NCBI RefSeq assembly: GCF_011386835.1
Contig: NC_088797.1
Span: 34,347,583 to 34,411,582, forward strand
Origin: Chrysemys picta bellii
Lineage: Eukaryota > Chordata > Testudines > Emydidae
DNA length: 64,000 bases
Direction of reading: 5' to 3'
This document shows, piece by piece, positions 40,413-64,000 of the stretch. The stretch's first letter is position 1, and each line of letters begins with the position of its first letter. A program made the translations under genes and the position numbers. Below the pieces are notes generated by a model, which saw only the letters and a program-made list of their open reading frames with translations, searched no databases and was not told the DNA's origin.

Positions 40413-42056
40413 CATGCCTCCACACGCCAGGCAATCCCCAGTATGGAGCAATGGTGAGGTGCTGGACCTCATCAGTGTCTGGGGGGAGGAAGCTGTCCGG
40501 TCCCACCTGCACTCCAGCCGTAGGAATTACGATACCTTCAGGCAGATATCAAGGGACATGATGGAAAGGGGCCATGACCGGGACGCACTGCAGTGCAGGG
40601 TTAAAGTGAAGGAGCTGTGGAATGCCTACCGCAAAGCCTGCGAGGCAAACCACCGCTCCTCCAGTGTTGCCCCCCGACCTGCCGTTTCTACAAAGAGCAG
40701 GACACGATACTGGGGGTGACCCCACCTCCATTCCGAGTACCACCATGGACACTTCAAAGCCCAGTTCAACAAGGGAAGAGGAGGAGGCGGAAAGCAGCAG
40801 CGAGGGTGCTGAGGAGGAAGAAGACACCTAGGGATGCCAGCATCCCTAGATACATGCAGCCAGGAGTTGTTCTCAACCCAGGAGGAAGGTAGCCAGTCGC
40901 GGCGGCCAGTGCTTGGGGAAGGACAAACACCAGAGGAGGTGCCCGGTAAGTGGCTTTTATTTTGGGAAGGAAGTTATTCAGTGCGGGCTCTTGGGGTTAG
41001 GAGGGTTAAGGCTGCATGCATGCCTAGATGCGGAATAGGGCATTGATGTGCTCTCTCACATCGCGGTAATCGGCCTCAGTGATCTCTTCAAAGGTCTCAT
41101 CCAGAACTTGGGCAATGTGCTTGTGCAGGTTACTTGGGAGAGCCGAGCCACTGTGGTCCTTGTCCCAGTCAGGCTAACATGTCCGCACCACTGTGCTGTG
41201 AGGAGAGGGGGGGACCATTGCTGCACACAGGCAAGCTGCATATGGGCCAGGGCAGAAACTGCATTGTAGTAGAAGACGCTCCCTTCCTTCCCAGGTCACC
41301 CTCAGCAGCGAGATATCTTCCATTTCCCTGTGGAAAATGTGGGGACAGTGTTCAATATAGGGGGCCCCTGCAGCTGTTGGCTCTCCCCAAGGCACAGAAA
41401 CCCAGAGGACAGTACGGCCGTGAAACAATCAGTCCTCCTTGACCCTGTGCTTACTCACCATTTTGGGGCTCCCATGGGTTATGTCTGCTTGCTTTGCGAT
41501 GGGCAAATTATGCTATTGTGTAGACTGTGCTGACCCTTAAGTATGGGGGAATCATTGCTCTGTCTGGTGTGAACAATGCTGCCTCTGTTAAGTGTTGCAT
41601 TTTGCTTTTACAGATGCAACCTTGAGATCTCAGCCGTCCATGTTATCACCGGCTGAAAGACTCCAAAGAATTAGGAAGAAGCCACGTAGAAGCAAAGAAG
41701 ACATGCTGCATGAAGTCATGCAGCAGTCCCTTAACGAGAATCTAAAAGTGCAGGAGTGGAGGGAGAGTGCAAGGAGGATCCACCAGCAGAATGAGGAGCA
41801 CCAGCACAAAAGCGCGGAGCTCCGCCAGCAAAACACGGATCGATTGATAAGCCCCATGGAGCGCCAAGCAGACTCAATCCAGGCGCTCGTAGCCATGCAG
41901 GCGGAGCACTACCGCCCCCCCCCCCCCCCGCAGCCCTTGTCCCAAAACTCTTTCCCTTGTGCCCTCATGTCACCTCCAACCCACTTTCCCCAACATCCAG
42001 GTTCTTATCGCCACCAGCTGCTTCCAACACCTGTAGCTTCACCACCCAAACTATGA
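40413..42056 (+). pseudogene. Harbinger Myb/SANT-like DNA-binding protein
   Basis: The ATG at 40413 opens MPPHARQSPVWSNGEVLDL, a Myb/SANT-like domain of the MSANTD type (RNYDTFRQISRDMMERGH, VKVKELWNAYRKACE). The frame breaks near 40680. A further acidic stretch (EEEEAESSSEGAEEEEDT) ends near 40831, and after an apparent intron an exon with acceptor CTTTTACAG before 41614 encodes a Gln/His-rich coiled-coil C-terminus ending at 42056. In this family this protein helps the transposase enter the nucleus and bind DNA. Confidence 0.75.
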
Positions 42057-42358
42057 CCCTTACCCTCTGCACTCAACTCCCATCACCATGCAGTATAGCC
42101 ATCCTGACGTGCAGCACTCATTGCACAGCACTCCAGACAGAAAGGCTGAGTATGATAACAGGACATATGCAAATCTGTGATTGTACCATTCCCCACCTCA
42201 CCCCCTTGTCCTTTCTGTTTCCCAAGCAGTTGTGTTTCTTTTCAATAAATGGATTTTTTGGCTTTGAAAACATTCTTTATTATTGCATAAAGTAAAATAT
42301 ACCTTAGCCCAGGAAAGCAACAGGCACTGCAAGTCAGCGTAGCGAACACAGATTCCTA

Positions 42359-43618
42359 CTAACATTGGAACCACTGCACTTCACTCCCGTGCAGGGCATC
42401 AAACATTACATCAAATTGCTCCCTCAAGGCATCCCTAATCCTTGCAGCCCCACGCTGGGCCCCTCTAATAGCCCTGCTCTCTGGCTGTTCAAATTCAGCC
42501 TCCAGGTGTTGACCCTCCGAGTTCCATGCCTGAGTGAATCTTTCACCCTTCCCTTCACAAATGTTATGGAGGGTACAGCACACGGATATAACCGCAGGGA
42601 TGCTGTTATCAGCCAGGTCCAGCTTCCCATACAGAGAGTGCCAGCGACCTTTAAATGGCAAAAAGCACACGCCGCAGTCATTCTGCATCGGCTCAGCCTG
42701 TTGTTGAACCGCTCCTTGCTGCTGTCAAGGCTCCTTGTGTAGGGTTTCATGAGCCACGGCATTAAAGGGTAAGTGGGGTCTCCTAGGATCACAATGGGCA
42801 TTTCAACTTCCCCTACAATGATCTTCTGGTCTGGGGAAAAAAGTCCCGGCTTGCAGCTTCCTGAACAGGCCAGTGTTCCGAATGATGTGTGCATCATGCA
42901 CTTTTCCAGGCCAGCCTGCGTTAATGTCAATGAAATGCCCACGGTGATCCACAAGCACCTGGAGAACCATAGAGAAATACCCCTTCCAATTAACGTACTT
43001 GGAGGCTAGGTAGGCTGGTGCCAGAATTGGAATATGCGTCCCATCTATCGCCCCTCCACAATTAGGGAAACCCATTTGTGCAAAGCCAGCAACAATGTCA
43101 TGCACGTTACCCAGAGTCAAAGCTCTTCTGAGCAGGATGCGATTAATGGCCCTGCAAACTTGCATCAACATGATTCCAACAGTCGACTTTCCCACTCCAA
43201 ACTGGTTAGCGACCGATCAATAGCTGTCTAGAGTTGCCAGCTTCCAGATTGCAATAGCCACCTGCTTCTCCACTGTCAGGGCAGCTCTCAATCTTGTGTC
43301 CTTGTGCCGCAGGATTAGGGCGGGCTCCTCACACAGTTCCATCCGAAAGTTCTGCAGCCACTGCTCGTCATCCCAGACTTGCAAGACGATGTGATCCCAC
43401 CACTCAGTGCTTGTTTCTCGAGCCCAAAAGCGGCGTTCCAGGGTGGTAAGCATGTCGGTGAATGCCACAACCAATCTCGTATTGTATGCATTACTCGAGT
43501 CTATATCATCGTTGGAGTCCTCACTGTCAGTTTGGATCTTCAGGAGTAGCTCGACTGCCAAACGTGAAGTGCTGGCGAGACTAGTCAGCATATTCCTCAG
43601 CAGTTCGGGCTCCATTCC
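42359..43618 (-). pseudogene. Harbinger DDE transposase (HARBI1-like), disabled
   Basis: Starts about 43618 with MEPELLRNMLTSLASTS. Recognisable features: helix-turn-helix region (SVANQFGVGKSTVGIMLMQV), first catalytic Asp in GAIDGTHIPI, second in ILGDPTYPL, and the C-terminal ISVCCTLHNICE segment. An in-frame TGA at about 43219-43221 and frame changes near 42838 (run of A) and 42680 break it. Domain type DDE_Tnp_4. Confidence 0.85.
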
Positions 43619-44329
43619 CGCAGACCGAAAGGGAAAACAGAGCATGCAGTACAAACAGGGCTGGCTCCAGATTTTTTGCTGCCCCAAGCAAAAAAAAAAA
43701 AAGGGGGGCCGGAGTGCCGCCACTGAGGGAGGGGAAGTGCCCGGCCAGCGGCTGGGGTCCGGAGGCAAGGGGGCTGCCTGAAGCCCATAGCGCTCGGGCA
43801 GCTCAGCTCTTAAACAGAGCCGAAGAGTCAGGGGAGGAGCAGAGCCGCCGCGGGAGGGGAAGTGCCTGGCCGGCATTTTCCCGGACATGTTCGGCTTTTT
43901 GGCAATTCCCCCCGGATGGGGGTTTGAGTGCCGAAAAGCTGGACATGTCTGGGAAAAACCGGACGTATGGTAACCCTAATTGCTGGGATGCGAACCGATG
44001 CATCACGGGGCATTGGGACAGGACCCAGAATGCCCCACCCTCTTCCCACAAGCCACAGCGCCAGAATGGGAAGAGGTGCTCTATGGGATAGCTGCCCATA
44101 ATGCACTGCTCCCAATGCCGCTGCAAGTGCCGCAAATGTGACCACGCTTGCAGCTGTCAGTGTGGACAGACTGCAGCGCTTTCCCTACGGCGCTCTCTGA
44201 AGACTGGTTTAACTCAAAGCGCTCTACATCTGCAAGTGTAGCCATGCCCTTTATCTCCTTTTTGGATGTTGATCCTAATAAAACCACCTATGCTCTTATT
44301 CATACAAGTATATCTTTCTTACAATAATA

Positions 44330-44530
44330 CTTAGCACTTTTCATCAGTAGTCCTCAAAGCACATTTCAAAGGAGATCAGTATCACTATCCCCATTTTACA
44401 GCTACGGGAACTGAGGCACAGAGAAGGAAAGTGGCTTACCCAAGGTAACCAACACCGGCCAGTGGGAGAGCCAGGAATAAAACCCAGGTTGCTCAAGTCC
44501 CAGGCAAGTGCTCTATCCACTAGGCCACAT
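44330..44530 (-). repeat. MIR-like SINE
   Basis: CCCCATTTTACAGCTACGGG, CTGAGGCACAGAGAAGGAAA and CTTACCCAAGGTAACC match the MIR core region; CACTAGGCCACAT closes it. No functional tRNA. Confidence 0.7.
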
Positions 44531-44727
44531 CACTAATATAATGTAGCATGGAGTTCCTTAGGTTAACTATACATTGCATTTTTAAAAAAATATCCCTTTG
44601 TATCATTTATAAATGTGTTGCCTTTTAATTTCATGAGGCAACTCCCTGTCTTTGGATCACACACAAAGGTAAAAGAATCTTATCTGTGCCATTAATTACT
44701 GTATATACCTCTAGCAGTTCACTTCGG

Positions 44728-44945
44728 GCTTGTCTTCACCCTTTAGTGAAGACGCTAGTACGCTGATGGGAGAAGTGGGCATAGTTAATCCACCTCCCTG
44801 AGAGGCAGTAGCTATGTCAAAGGGGGAAGCTTTCCCGTTGATGTAGAGCTGTCTACACCAGAGGTTAGGATGGCATGGATTTTTCACATACCCCTGAGCG
44901 ACATAATTATACTGATATAGGTCTGTAGTGTAGACCTGGCCTTTT
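44728..44945. repeat. Harbinger-type MITE
   Basis: GGGCTTGTCTTCACCC at left and GTGTAGACCTGGCC at right; the interior TTTTTCACATACCCCTGAGC matches (inverted) the MITE near 32520. Confidence 0.55.
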
Positions 44946-44999
44946 TATTCGTCTCCTCTCTAAACGTCCCTACAGAAATTTCTCCACATCCCTAATAAT

Positions 45000-46100
45000 T
45001 ACTGTTTTATTTCCATTCTCTGGACATTTTCTGTTTCTGCTCTCTTTGGGGATGGGGATGATCAGAAATGAGCACACTATTCCAGAGAAGTTCCTGCCAG
45101 TCATTACAATACAGTATCATTCTCTATTTATTTAGATTCACAAAGCTCTCTGTATGGACAATCCCTTAGGTGGTGTCAGTATACCATAGAAGAGAAGACA
45201 GCTGTTCCTGCCTCCACACATCAACTAACAGAAGTTTTGCCCCCAAAACGGTGAATGCCAGAGATTCCATGAAGCCTACTAGGGACTTTGCTACTGCTAT
45301 TGATTTTACCTGGAAGGTGCTCAGATACCAGGGTGATGGGCAGCTGTATAAAACGGACAGATGGCTGGATAGAGGGACAGATACGTATGGGGATGGAGCA
45401 TAGATCATTTAATCCAAAACTTCTCCAACCCACAGCCTTCCCCAAACACCTGGGGGTGGAAACGGTCTTTGTTGCATCCCCAGAAGGTCACTCCGTGCCG
45501 GTGGAGGGGGACCAGGGGCAGGGTAGAGCACTCTAAGTTGAGGCGCCCTGCCAGCAGCCCCTCCCTGCCAGTCCGTAGTCAAGGGGCCCCAGTCCGAGCG
45601 CCTCCTCTTACAACTCGGCCAGAGATCCCAGAACACCTTCCTTGGAGGTTGGCAGTAGGGGGTACACCCAGAGTCACAGCCCTTCTGCACGCTCCCCGCT
45701 GGGATGAGGTGCCTGCTGGTGGCACAGGAGTCCCGCAGCCCTTGCACCAGTGGAGTCGCTCCTGGCGTTTGGGGCGGCGGCTCCCTGCAGGCAAAGGCTG
45801 CGGTCTGCCTGACTCCCCACTGCGGGATGTGAGCGCCCCCGAGCGGCTGAGGCCGGACAGCGTCACAGCGCAGGAGCGGGAGAGACTGGGGGAGCCTCGC
45901 CCCAGCACGCCCAAGGCAGCCCCCGGCCATGGCACCAGCCAGCCCCGCCCAGCTCTTGGGGCAGAGAAGGCTGCTGCCAGGGGCCTGGCTCCCCGGCCCT
46001 GCGCGGCGCCCAGTCACATGGTGTCTGATCTCCCTGCCCAGCGCGGCCGGTCGCGCTTCCTGGGCCGGGCAGGAAGCAGCATGGAGCTCGGCCGCGGCTG
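45000..46100. other. Region upstream of TTC9C
   Basis: 45160-45370 contains an old repeat (GATTTTACCTGGAAGGTGCT) of a kind frequent in turtle genomes. From about 45500 the sequence turns CpG-rich and leads into the TTC9C promoter. Long open frames on both strands here are GC artefacts. Confidence 0.45.
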
Positions 46101-46158
46101 CTGAGCGAGGCGGCATCGGATCGGCCTCTGCGTCCGGGGCCCCGGAGCGGCTGCCCGG

Positions 46159-46170
46159 ATGGCCGCGCAG
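46159..46170 (+). other. TTC9C: Possible upstream coding start of TTC9C in exon 1
   Basis: ATGGCCGCGCAG sits at the 3' edge of the CpG-rich first exon, directly before GTACCAG (donor at 46171). Spliced to the acceptor at 46697/46698 it stays in frame and would add MAAQGSSGEA before the family-standard Met. Human TTC9C, as I recall it, starts at the later Met. Use of this start is not established. Confidence 0.4.
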
Positions 46171-46715
46171 GTACCAGCCGCAGCGCCTCCCTTGCCCCGA
46201 GACAGGACGCGGAGTCCCGCAGCCCTTCCATAGCCCCGTGCCCCATGTGGTGCTGCGCCCCCCAAACGGTGCAGCTCCATGCACCCCCCTCGAGCACCGA
46301 GCCCCTTCTATTACACTGAGCCCTACACCATGCACCCTCCCTATAGCTCTAAGCCCCATAGCCCCATGCATCCCCCTAGCTGGCAGCAAACCCTGTGCCC
46401 TCCCTATAGAGCAGAGTCCTAGACTGGGGAGGAGAGGAGAGGGCCCCTCCCCATGGAGCTGAGCCCTACTTATTACCTGTGATCATTAAACACCCCAGGG
46501 CACTGGACACTTGGCCCTGCTTTCCTGGGAGACCCTGGCCCACGCACACCTCCTCCGTGCGGTGTACGGTTCTAGCTGCTCCCCCTCCCCAGAGCCAGGT
46601 ACATGGAGAGGACGTGGTGTTTGGGCAGGTGAATCAGTTTGGGAAGACCCGATGTCTCCTGGGAAGAGTCTGTTTGCAGCTGCATCTCTCTTTGCAGGGC
46701 TCTTCAGGGGAGGCC

Positions 46716-48195
<1,480 letters not shown>

Positions 48196-48876
48196 CGAAA
48201 TCAAGGCTCCCCCAACCAGATACCACCAGGGCCACATGGATGCACCCCCCTTTCCTGGACAGAACTCCAGGGCCATGTGGATGCACCCCCCTTCCCTGGA
48301 CAGACTGCCAGGCCACAGGGACACCCCCACTAACATAACACCAGGGTAACGGGGATATGTCTGGCTTTCCATTGATGGCCTAGGACCCATGAGGTCACTT
48401 GGGACCTGGATTGCTAGAGAGGAAACCTCAGGCTGGTGGCTAGGACCTGCTTGGACTGCTCCCGTTTCTCTTGTCTGAGGACCAGTGTCCTCTCTGTTGC
48501 TCCCAAGGGCCTGGGCATTCCCAGAGTCACAACTGCACAGGCTCAACCACCCCATGGTTGTGGGGCCACAGGCAGGGAACGTGGGCTGGATCATTAGCTG
48601 TGTCACCCTGCTGGCCCTCTTCATAAAGTGACCTGTCTCCCTGCACTGTGTGTGTGTCTGTCCCTTCCCTGCCTGGGCTCTCCTTCAGAGGGAGCACTTG
48701 GGGAGCAGGGGGCTGTTTCAGGGACGTTAACCCCCTGCTCTGCTGCTATTGGTCTCATTTCCATAGTGATCGTAGCTGGGTCATTTTTATCCGAAGGCGT
48801 CTGAGCTGAGCCTGGCATCCTGAGCCACATGACCTCACCCCACCTGGGACCCTGGCCCCCTCTGGCCCTTACAAAC
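48196..48876. other. TTC9C: TTC9C 3'UTR and downstream
   Basis: Begins with a short direct duplication (GGATGCACCCCCCTT, twice near 48238 and 48280) and has a likely polyA signal variant near 48622. Nothing else recognised. Confidence 0.45.
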
Positions 48877-48887
48877 AAGTAATTTCC

Positions 48888-49100
48888 AAAAGAAACAGAG
48901 GGTCCTGTGGCACCTTTGAGACTAACAGAAGTATTGGGAGCATAAGCTTTCGTGGGTAAGAACCTCACTTGTTCAGATGCAAGAAGTGAGGTTCTTACCC
49001 ACGAAAGCTTATGCTCCCAATACTTCTGTTAGTCTCAAAGGTGCCACAGGACCCTCTGTTGCTTTTTACAGATTCAGACTAACACGGCTACCCCTCTGAT
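48888..49100. mobile_element. Foldback PLE insertion with 11-bp target duplication
   Basis: Two copies of the PLE 3' terminus face each other: arms of about 85 bp (ACAGAGGGTCCTGTGGCACC ... and its exact reverse complement near 48985-49060) separated by about 14 bp. Flanked by AAGTAATTTCC on both sides (48877-48887, 49101-49111). The right side carries the extra PLE end GATTCAGACTAACACGGCTA. Confidence 0.92.
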
Positions 49101-49372
49101 AAGTAATTTCCACTTTCCTCACCCTCTCTGCAGCCAGCTGCCTGCAGCACTGGGGCTCATGCAGTGACTGCATGCTTTACACACGCTGCAGAGGGGCCTG
49201 GATTAGACTGGGACTGTGCAGGGAGGTGGCTTATCCCATTGACAGGGCACACGCTGCACTGGTGCCTGCACTATGCCCCCCCACTGCAGAGGTGCATCAT
49301 ACCCTTCCCACGCTATGCTCCCCTGAGGCCCCAACGACAGCTGTTCAGATAGAAATGAGGGGTGGGGGCAGC

Positions 49373-49703
49373 CAGGGCCGGCTCCAGGCACCAGCATTCC
49401 AAGCAGGTGCTTGGGGCGGCAGTCCGTGTGTTTTTGCCGCCCCAAGCAGCGCGCCGAATTGCCGCCGCAGACATTGGGGGCAGTCCGTGTGCCGTTAGGG
49501 CAGCAGGCACGTTTCCATGGCGGCGGCAACAATCTGGCGGCAGCTTCTATGTTCAGCTGCCTGCGGCAGCAATTCGGCAGCTTCTGTCTTCCAGCTGAAG
49601 ACAGAAGCGGTCGCCGAATTCCGCCAGCGCGTTGTGCCGCCCTAACAGCACACTGACTGCCCCCACACTGCTTGGCGTGGCAAAGACAGTAGAGCCGGCC
49701 CTG
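49373..49703. mobile_element. hAT MITE, perfect 8-bp TSD
   Basis: Termini CAGGGCCGGCTCCAGG and AGAGCCGGCCCTG; GGGGCAGC on both sides (49365-49372, 49704-49711). Same family as 23575-24028. Confidence 0.92.
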
Positions 49704-49711
49704 GGGGCAGC

Positions 49712-52573
49712 TGCATTTCAGGTTCTGACATTTTGGCTGCTCATATCAGAGCTGGGCCTGGAGCCTACACTGTCTGGCTCATTCCAAGCAGCCAGGTGGG
49801 AGATCTGCTCTGGGGGGGTCATGGCTTCTTTCCCAAGGGCTCGGTTTTGTCAGGTCCTGCAACAAGCCTGACTCCTCCTCCCCTAGCCCTCCCATCCTAG
49901 CAAACATCCTTCATTCCTGCCATCCACACGCCCTGGCTCCTCCCTGCTGCTTAAGCAAACAGCTCCCCCCAGGCTGCCGACAGCTGGGAAATGGGACTGT
50001 TGATTCTTCTGAGCTCCCCCCTTGCTCTCGTCCCTCCTCTCCCTGCAATGTGCAAACACCAAGTCACCAGCAAACTGCTGGTGCTGCCCCAGCTTCTCAG
50101 CCCCAGGGCCCAGGCTAAAGAGTACTAAGGTGAGGCCAGTGCATGGCGTTGCTCCATCCTAGAGGGTGACCCCCAACCACCTCTGTCCTGTCCTGAGAGC
50201 TGGGCTTAGCCTCCTCCACTAGCGTGCCTGGTGCAGCAGCCCCTCCACCTGGCCTGCTGGAGTCAGCCCCAGAGGGCAGAGAGGCAGGAGGGAAGAGCCA
50301 GGGATCCACTCCAGGTAGGAAGTGCAGGTTTCTCAGGTGACAAGCTGATCCAACCCAGCCAGGAGCAGGGACCTGCTCCACCACCCCGCGTCTTGGCATC
50401 TGCCACAGGGATGTGAGGCTGTGACTGGGGTCATGGCCAGGTAATGTGAAGCCAGGGCCCCGGGCTCCCAGGGGCTAGATAAGGCTGTGGGATTGCCTGA
50501 CAACGATCGCTAGGGACTACAGGAAGATTGTTGTGTTTTGTTTTAAACAAGGCCAGAATCGGGGGCTGGGGCAGAAGAGGGGACAGGAGCAGGGGCTGGG
50601 GTGGGAACGGGGGCAGAATGGGTCCAAGGTCCCTGGCAGCCAAGCTACGGGGGCACAGCCTCTCTTGATCAGGGTTTGGGGCCAAGGGGGCCTGTCTGCA
50701 CAGAGGGTGACACCAGTGAAGACTGGTTCACTTGAACAGCTGCAGAGCTCCATGTGGACACTCCAGTTTCAGTGCAGCTGAAGCAGATTAGGAGCTGCCA
50801 AGAGCACTCCACCCAGGGTTTGCTGCACTTTAATTCAACCAGTTTGTATGTAGCCAAGGCCTCTGCATTGTAGGTCAGCCATTGTACAGCCCAGTCCCTA
50901 CATGCGCTGTGCTCCGTCTGCCCTGGCCAAACCCAAGCCTGGGACATTCCTAGTTCCCTTCCTGAGCAGGTAAGCGATTCTCCTGCCCTTGCTGGCTGTG
51001 CCACTGTGAAGCAGGTGCCATGGCTCATGCCAGGGCCAAGTTCTCTCCCTCCTCTGTGTGGTGTCGTGCAGAACAGGGCAAGGCTCATGCAGGAGAAATA
51101 AATAACTGACTGGAGAAGTGGATGCCTCTTTCCAGCACCCTGCAGCCCCATGAAATGGGGGAAAAGGTATTGCAGCTGTAGCAGAGCCCAGCAGGTCATT
51201 ACACAATATCTCAGAAAGGCCACGCTCCTCTCCTCTATACGCCCAACAAGCTGCCTAGCTGTGGCCTTGGGGAGACTGATCCCAGAATCCTGCATCCAGT
51301 TTTGTGATACACATTTTAAGCAGGGCCTTGGCCAGCATGCAGGGAAGAGCCACAGACTCTATTTGAGGGCGAGAGAAGTGCCTAACCCAGAGAAACTGAC
51401 GGTGCTCACTCTGTTTAGTAAAGAGGTGACTTGATTAAGGGCCACATTTTTCCTAGGGAGGGTGATTTACCATTGGAACAACTCCCAAGTAGGGGGTAGA
51501 TTCCCCCATCTCCTGAGGTTTCCAGACTCTCAGACAGCCTGTCTGGAAGATGCTTTAGTCAAGAGGTATTGGATTCAATGCAGTGAACTGCTCGAGTTTG
51601 TGCCTCATGCCTGATGATCCAGTTGCCTGCTGTGGCCTTAAACAGTCTGTGACTCTACCTCATGCAGTAATGGGGCCACCCTTTACTATCCCCCTTGCTT
51701 ATTCCCTTTTCTCTAAGAGCAACAGCCAACCCCTCCCCAAGCAGGGGATGTGCAGGTGAGAGGTTCAGGGAGGGCAGCACTACTGTTGGTGGGTCTTTCT
51801 CCTCTCCCTCCTAGGCTCAGAATTAATGCACAAGCCAACAGGGCACCAGCAGGAGTGATGAAGCAAGGGCCAGGAAGGCCAAGCCATGGGTGCAAGGAGC
51901 CTGTGAGAAAGCAGTGGAAGGTCTCTCTTGTGCAGGCCAGCCCCTGGGCCCACACACCTGATAAACCCCATGTGATGGCACAGGTTGAGGCTACTGAATT
52001 TCACCTAGAGAAGCACCTTACAGCTGGGGTTTCCTCCCAGCTCCAGGGACAAGTGCTGGGCTCCGAGGGGGAGTTATTAGCATGGAGGCAGCTGGCATGG
52101 GGTTAATACAAGCAGCATCTGACAAGCAGCAGCAGCATGAAATAGAGCAGGGGGTCCAGTTCACAGCCCCCTGCTGCCATTCCACAGGTGCTGCCTGGAC
52201 TTATTCTAAATGCTGCCCTTAGGGTAAGTCCTCCCAACAACAGCAAGGATCCTATCCTATCTCCCCTGGTAAGCTGGAGGCATTAAGGTAGGGAGTGCAC
52301 AGGGATTTTGCCAACAGCTGACTGGGTTGCACCCCCAGCCAAGGCTAAGGCCACAGCAGCTAACAAAATGCAGGGCTTGGCTGTAACAGCCAGGGAAGGA
52401 TTGCATGTGAGCACCCATGCTCATAAAACAGCCTATGCATGGACAGAGAGAGAGAGCACCCGCTGCCTTCTTGGCCAGCATTTAACACGAGTGGGGCACT
52501 GCCCTTCCCAGGCCAGCAGACATCCCCCCCCTCCCCAGTTCTAAAACACCCTCCAAATCCTTCACATTCATTT
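49712..52573. other. Intergenic region between TTC9C and the DACT gene
   Basis: The two genes converge here. I recognise one MITE-like block at about 50680-50875 (CTGTCTGCACAGAGGG to GTATGTAGCCAAGGCCTCTG). The remaining sequence shows no gene or repeat I can support. Confidence 0.45.
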
Positions 52574-52585
52574 TTTATTTTTATT
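52574..52585 (-). terminator. Polyadenylation signals of the DACT gene
   Basis: Two overlapping-spaced AATAAA motifs on the minus strand (52574-52579, 52580-52585), about 600 bp past the stop codon. Confidence 0.6.
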
Positions 52586-53177
52586 TTTTCACTTAGAATT
52601 GACACCAGCAATTGAGGCTCCTTGGTGCAGCCAGACCCAGGCAGCTCCTCCTACACAGAACGCCTGCCTGCTGCAGCTGGGCAGACAACAGCACCTAGAC
52701 ACACCTAGGTTATGGGAGACGGAGGGGCCTATGGTACCTGTTGAACATTTGATTTCAAGCCCACACTAGGGGCCCAGATACAGTCCCTAGAGCCCAGTGT
52801 GACTCCTGCCCCATCCCACCCTTAGAAGTTGGGGGGCCATTTCAAGCTTCCTGCCTCTCAGGGAGAAGGCTGCTCTGGCCTGTTCGTACTGTAGGGAGAG
52901 GGTGCCCCTGTGCCAGCCTTGTCACTGCAGCTCTGCCAGCGTTGGGCAGGGGCTGCTTCTAAATCCCCTCCCCAACTTGTCGGCGATCAGGGTGGGTGAA
53001 GCACCAGGCCCTGCCAATTCCAGTCAGCTGTCTACCACAGAGAAGAGACATGAAGAGGGGACGGTGAAGAGACTGTGGGGAGGAGGCAGTCCCAGTAAAC
53101 GGGGTCCCCCCCAAAGGATGGGGCTAGCTGGGGGTTTTGCCACAGGGTTTTTGGGAGCAGCCTGCAGCCAGAGGAGG

Positions 53178-63914
<10,737 letters not shown>

Positions 63915-64000
63915 GAGGACCGCCGGGGCAAGCGACACCGATCAGCGGGGTGGGGGTGGGGGCTTGCACCGGGGAAGGGACTGGGGGCGCAGCTCCTGGG
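63915..64000. other. DACT 5'UTR/promoter edge
   Basis: GC-rich sequence upstream of the DACT start codon, cut by the window end. A GTG codon eight codons upstream is in frame, but the ATG at 63914 is preferred. Confidence 0.4.

Larger units (their letters stand above)
40012..44249. mobile_element. 4.2-kb PIF/Harbinger transposon with both genes
   Basis: Terminal inverted repeats GGGCATGGCTACACTTG at both ends, then TTAGAGCGC / GTAGAGCGC a few bases further in. TTT flanks each end (40009-40011, 44250-44252). It carries the two genes expected of an autonomous Harbinger: a Myb/SANT-like protein on plus (40413-42056) and a DDE transposase on minus (42359-43618), converging on polyA signals near 42243 (plus) and 42280 (minus). 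Both genes are now broken. Extra repeat pieces (about 43655-43975) lie in its right part. Confidence 0.9.

Noticed and set aside
45409..46389. 326-codon minus-strand frame upstream of TTC9C
   Set aside because: CpG-island artefact: Arg/Ala/Gly/Pro-rich, no recognisable domain, and it overlaps the TTC9C first exon antisense.
50669..51295. 208-codon minus-strand frame
   Set aside because: No domain or splice context; it overlaps a MITE-like block at its 3' end.

Overview
This is nuclear DNA of a non-mammalian vertebrate, most likely a turtle. Genes are intron-rich with GT-AG splice sites, promoters are CpG-rich, and the repeats are the mix expected in turtles: CR1 LINEs, Penelope-like elements (PLEs) with GIY-YIG endonuclease, PIF/Harbinger transposons with their MITEs, and hAT transposons with 8-bp target duplications. 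All exon boundaries below were read by eye from splice signals, frame continuity and recalled family sequences; no alignment was run.

Gene layout. (1) 382-3778, minus: 5' half (8 exons) of an adenylosuccinate synthetase gene that runs off the left edge. (2) 5284-6529, minus: an unrecognised small three-exon gene (82 aa). (3) 10200-22210, minus: complete HNRNPUL2 (14 exons, 735 aa) with a 3-kb 3'UTR. (4) About 22.8-46 kb: a repeat-rich desert of nested transposons, including a 5-kb hAT element with a CR1 inside it, two PLEs in opposite orientations, and a 4.2-kb Harbinger element. (5) 46159/46716-48195, plus: complete TTC9C (171 aa). (6) 53178-63914, minus: a Dapper (DACT) family gene whose long intron carries an RPS10 processed pseudogene and a three-layer transposon nest.

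HNRNPUL2 and TTC9C are head-to-head neighbours on human 11q12.3, so this is that locus. The flanking ADSS and DACT genes are not there in human. ADSS2 lies near HNRNPU on human 1q44, so the ADSS-HNRNPU-family pairing looks like an ancient paralogon in which a third ADSS and a fourth DACT survive here. That is inference and needs a phylogeny.

The most unusual structures are: a 66-bp minisatellite in the ADSS intron built from copies of the exon-2 end plus an intact splice donor; a 39-bp tandem array of YY1-like sites upstream of ADSS; a cluster of about ten NRF1-like sites upstream of HNRNPUL2; and a 35-bp perfect copy of DACT coding sequence embedded in a MITE in the neighbouring intron. I saw no CRISPR array, operon or prokaryotic feature.
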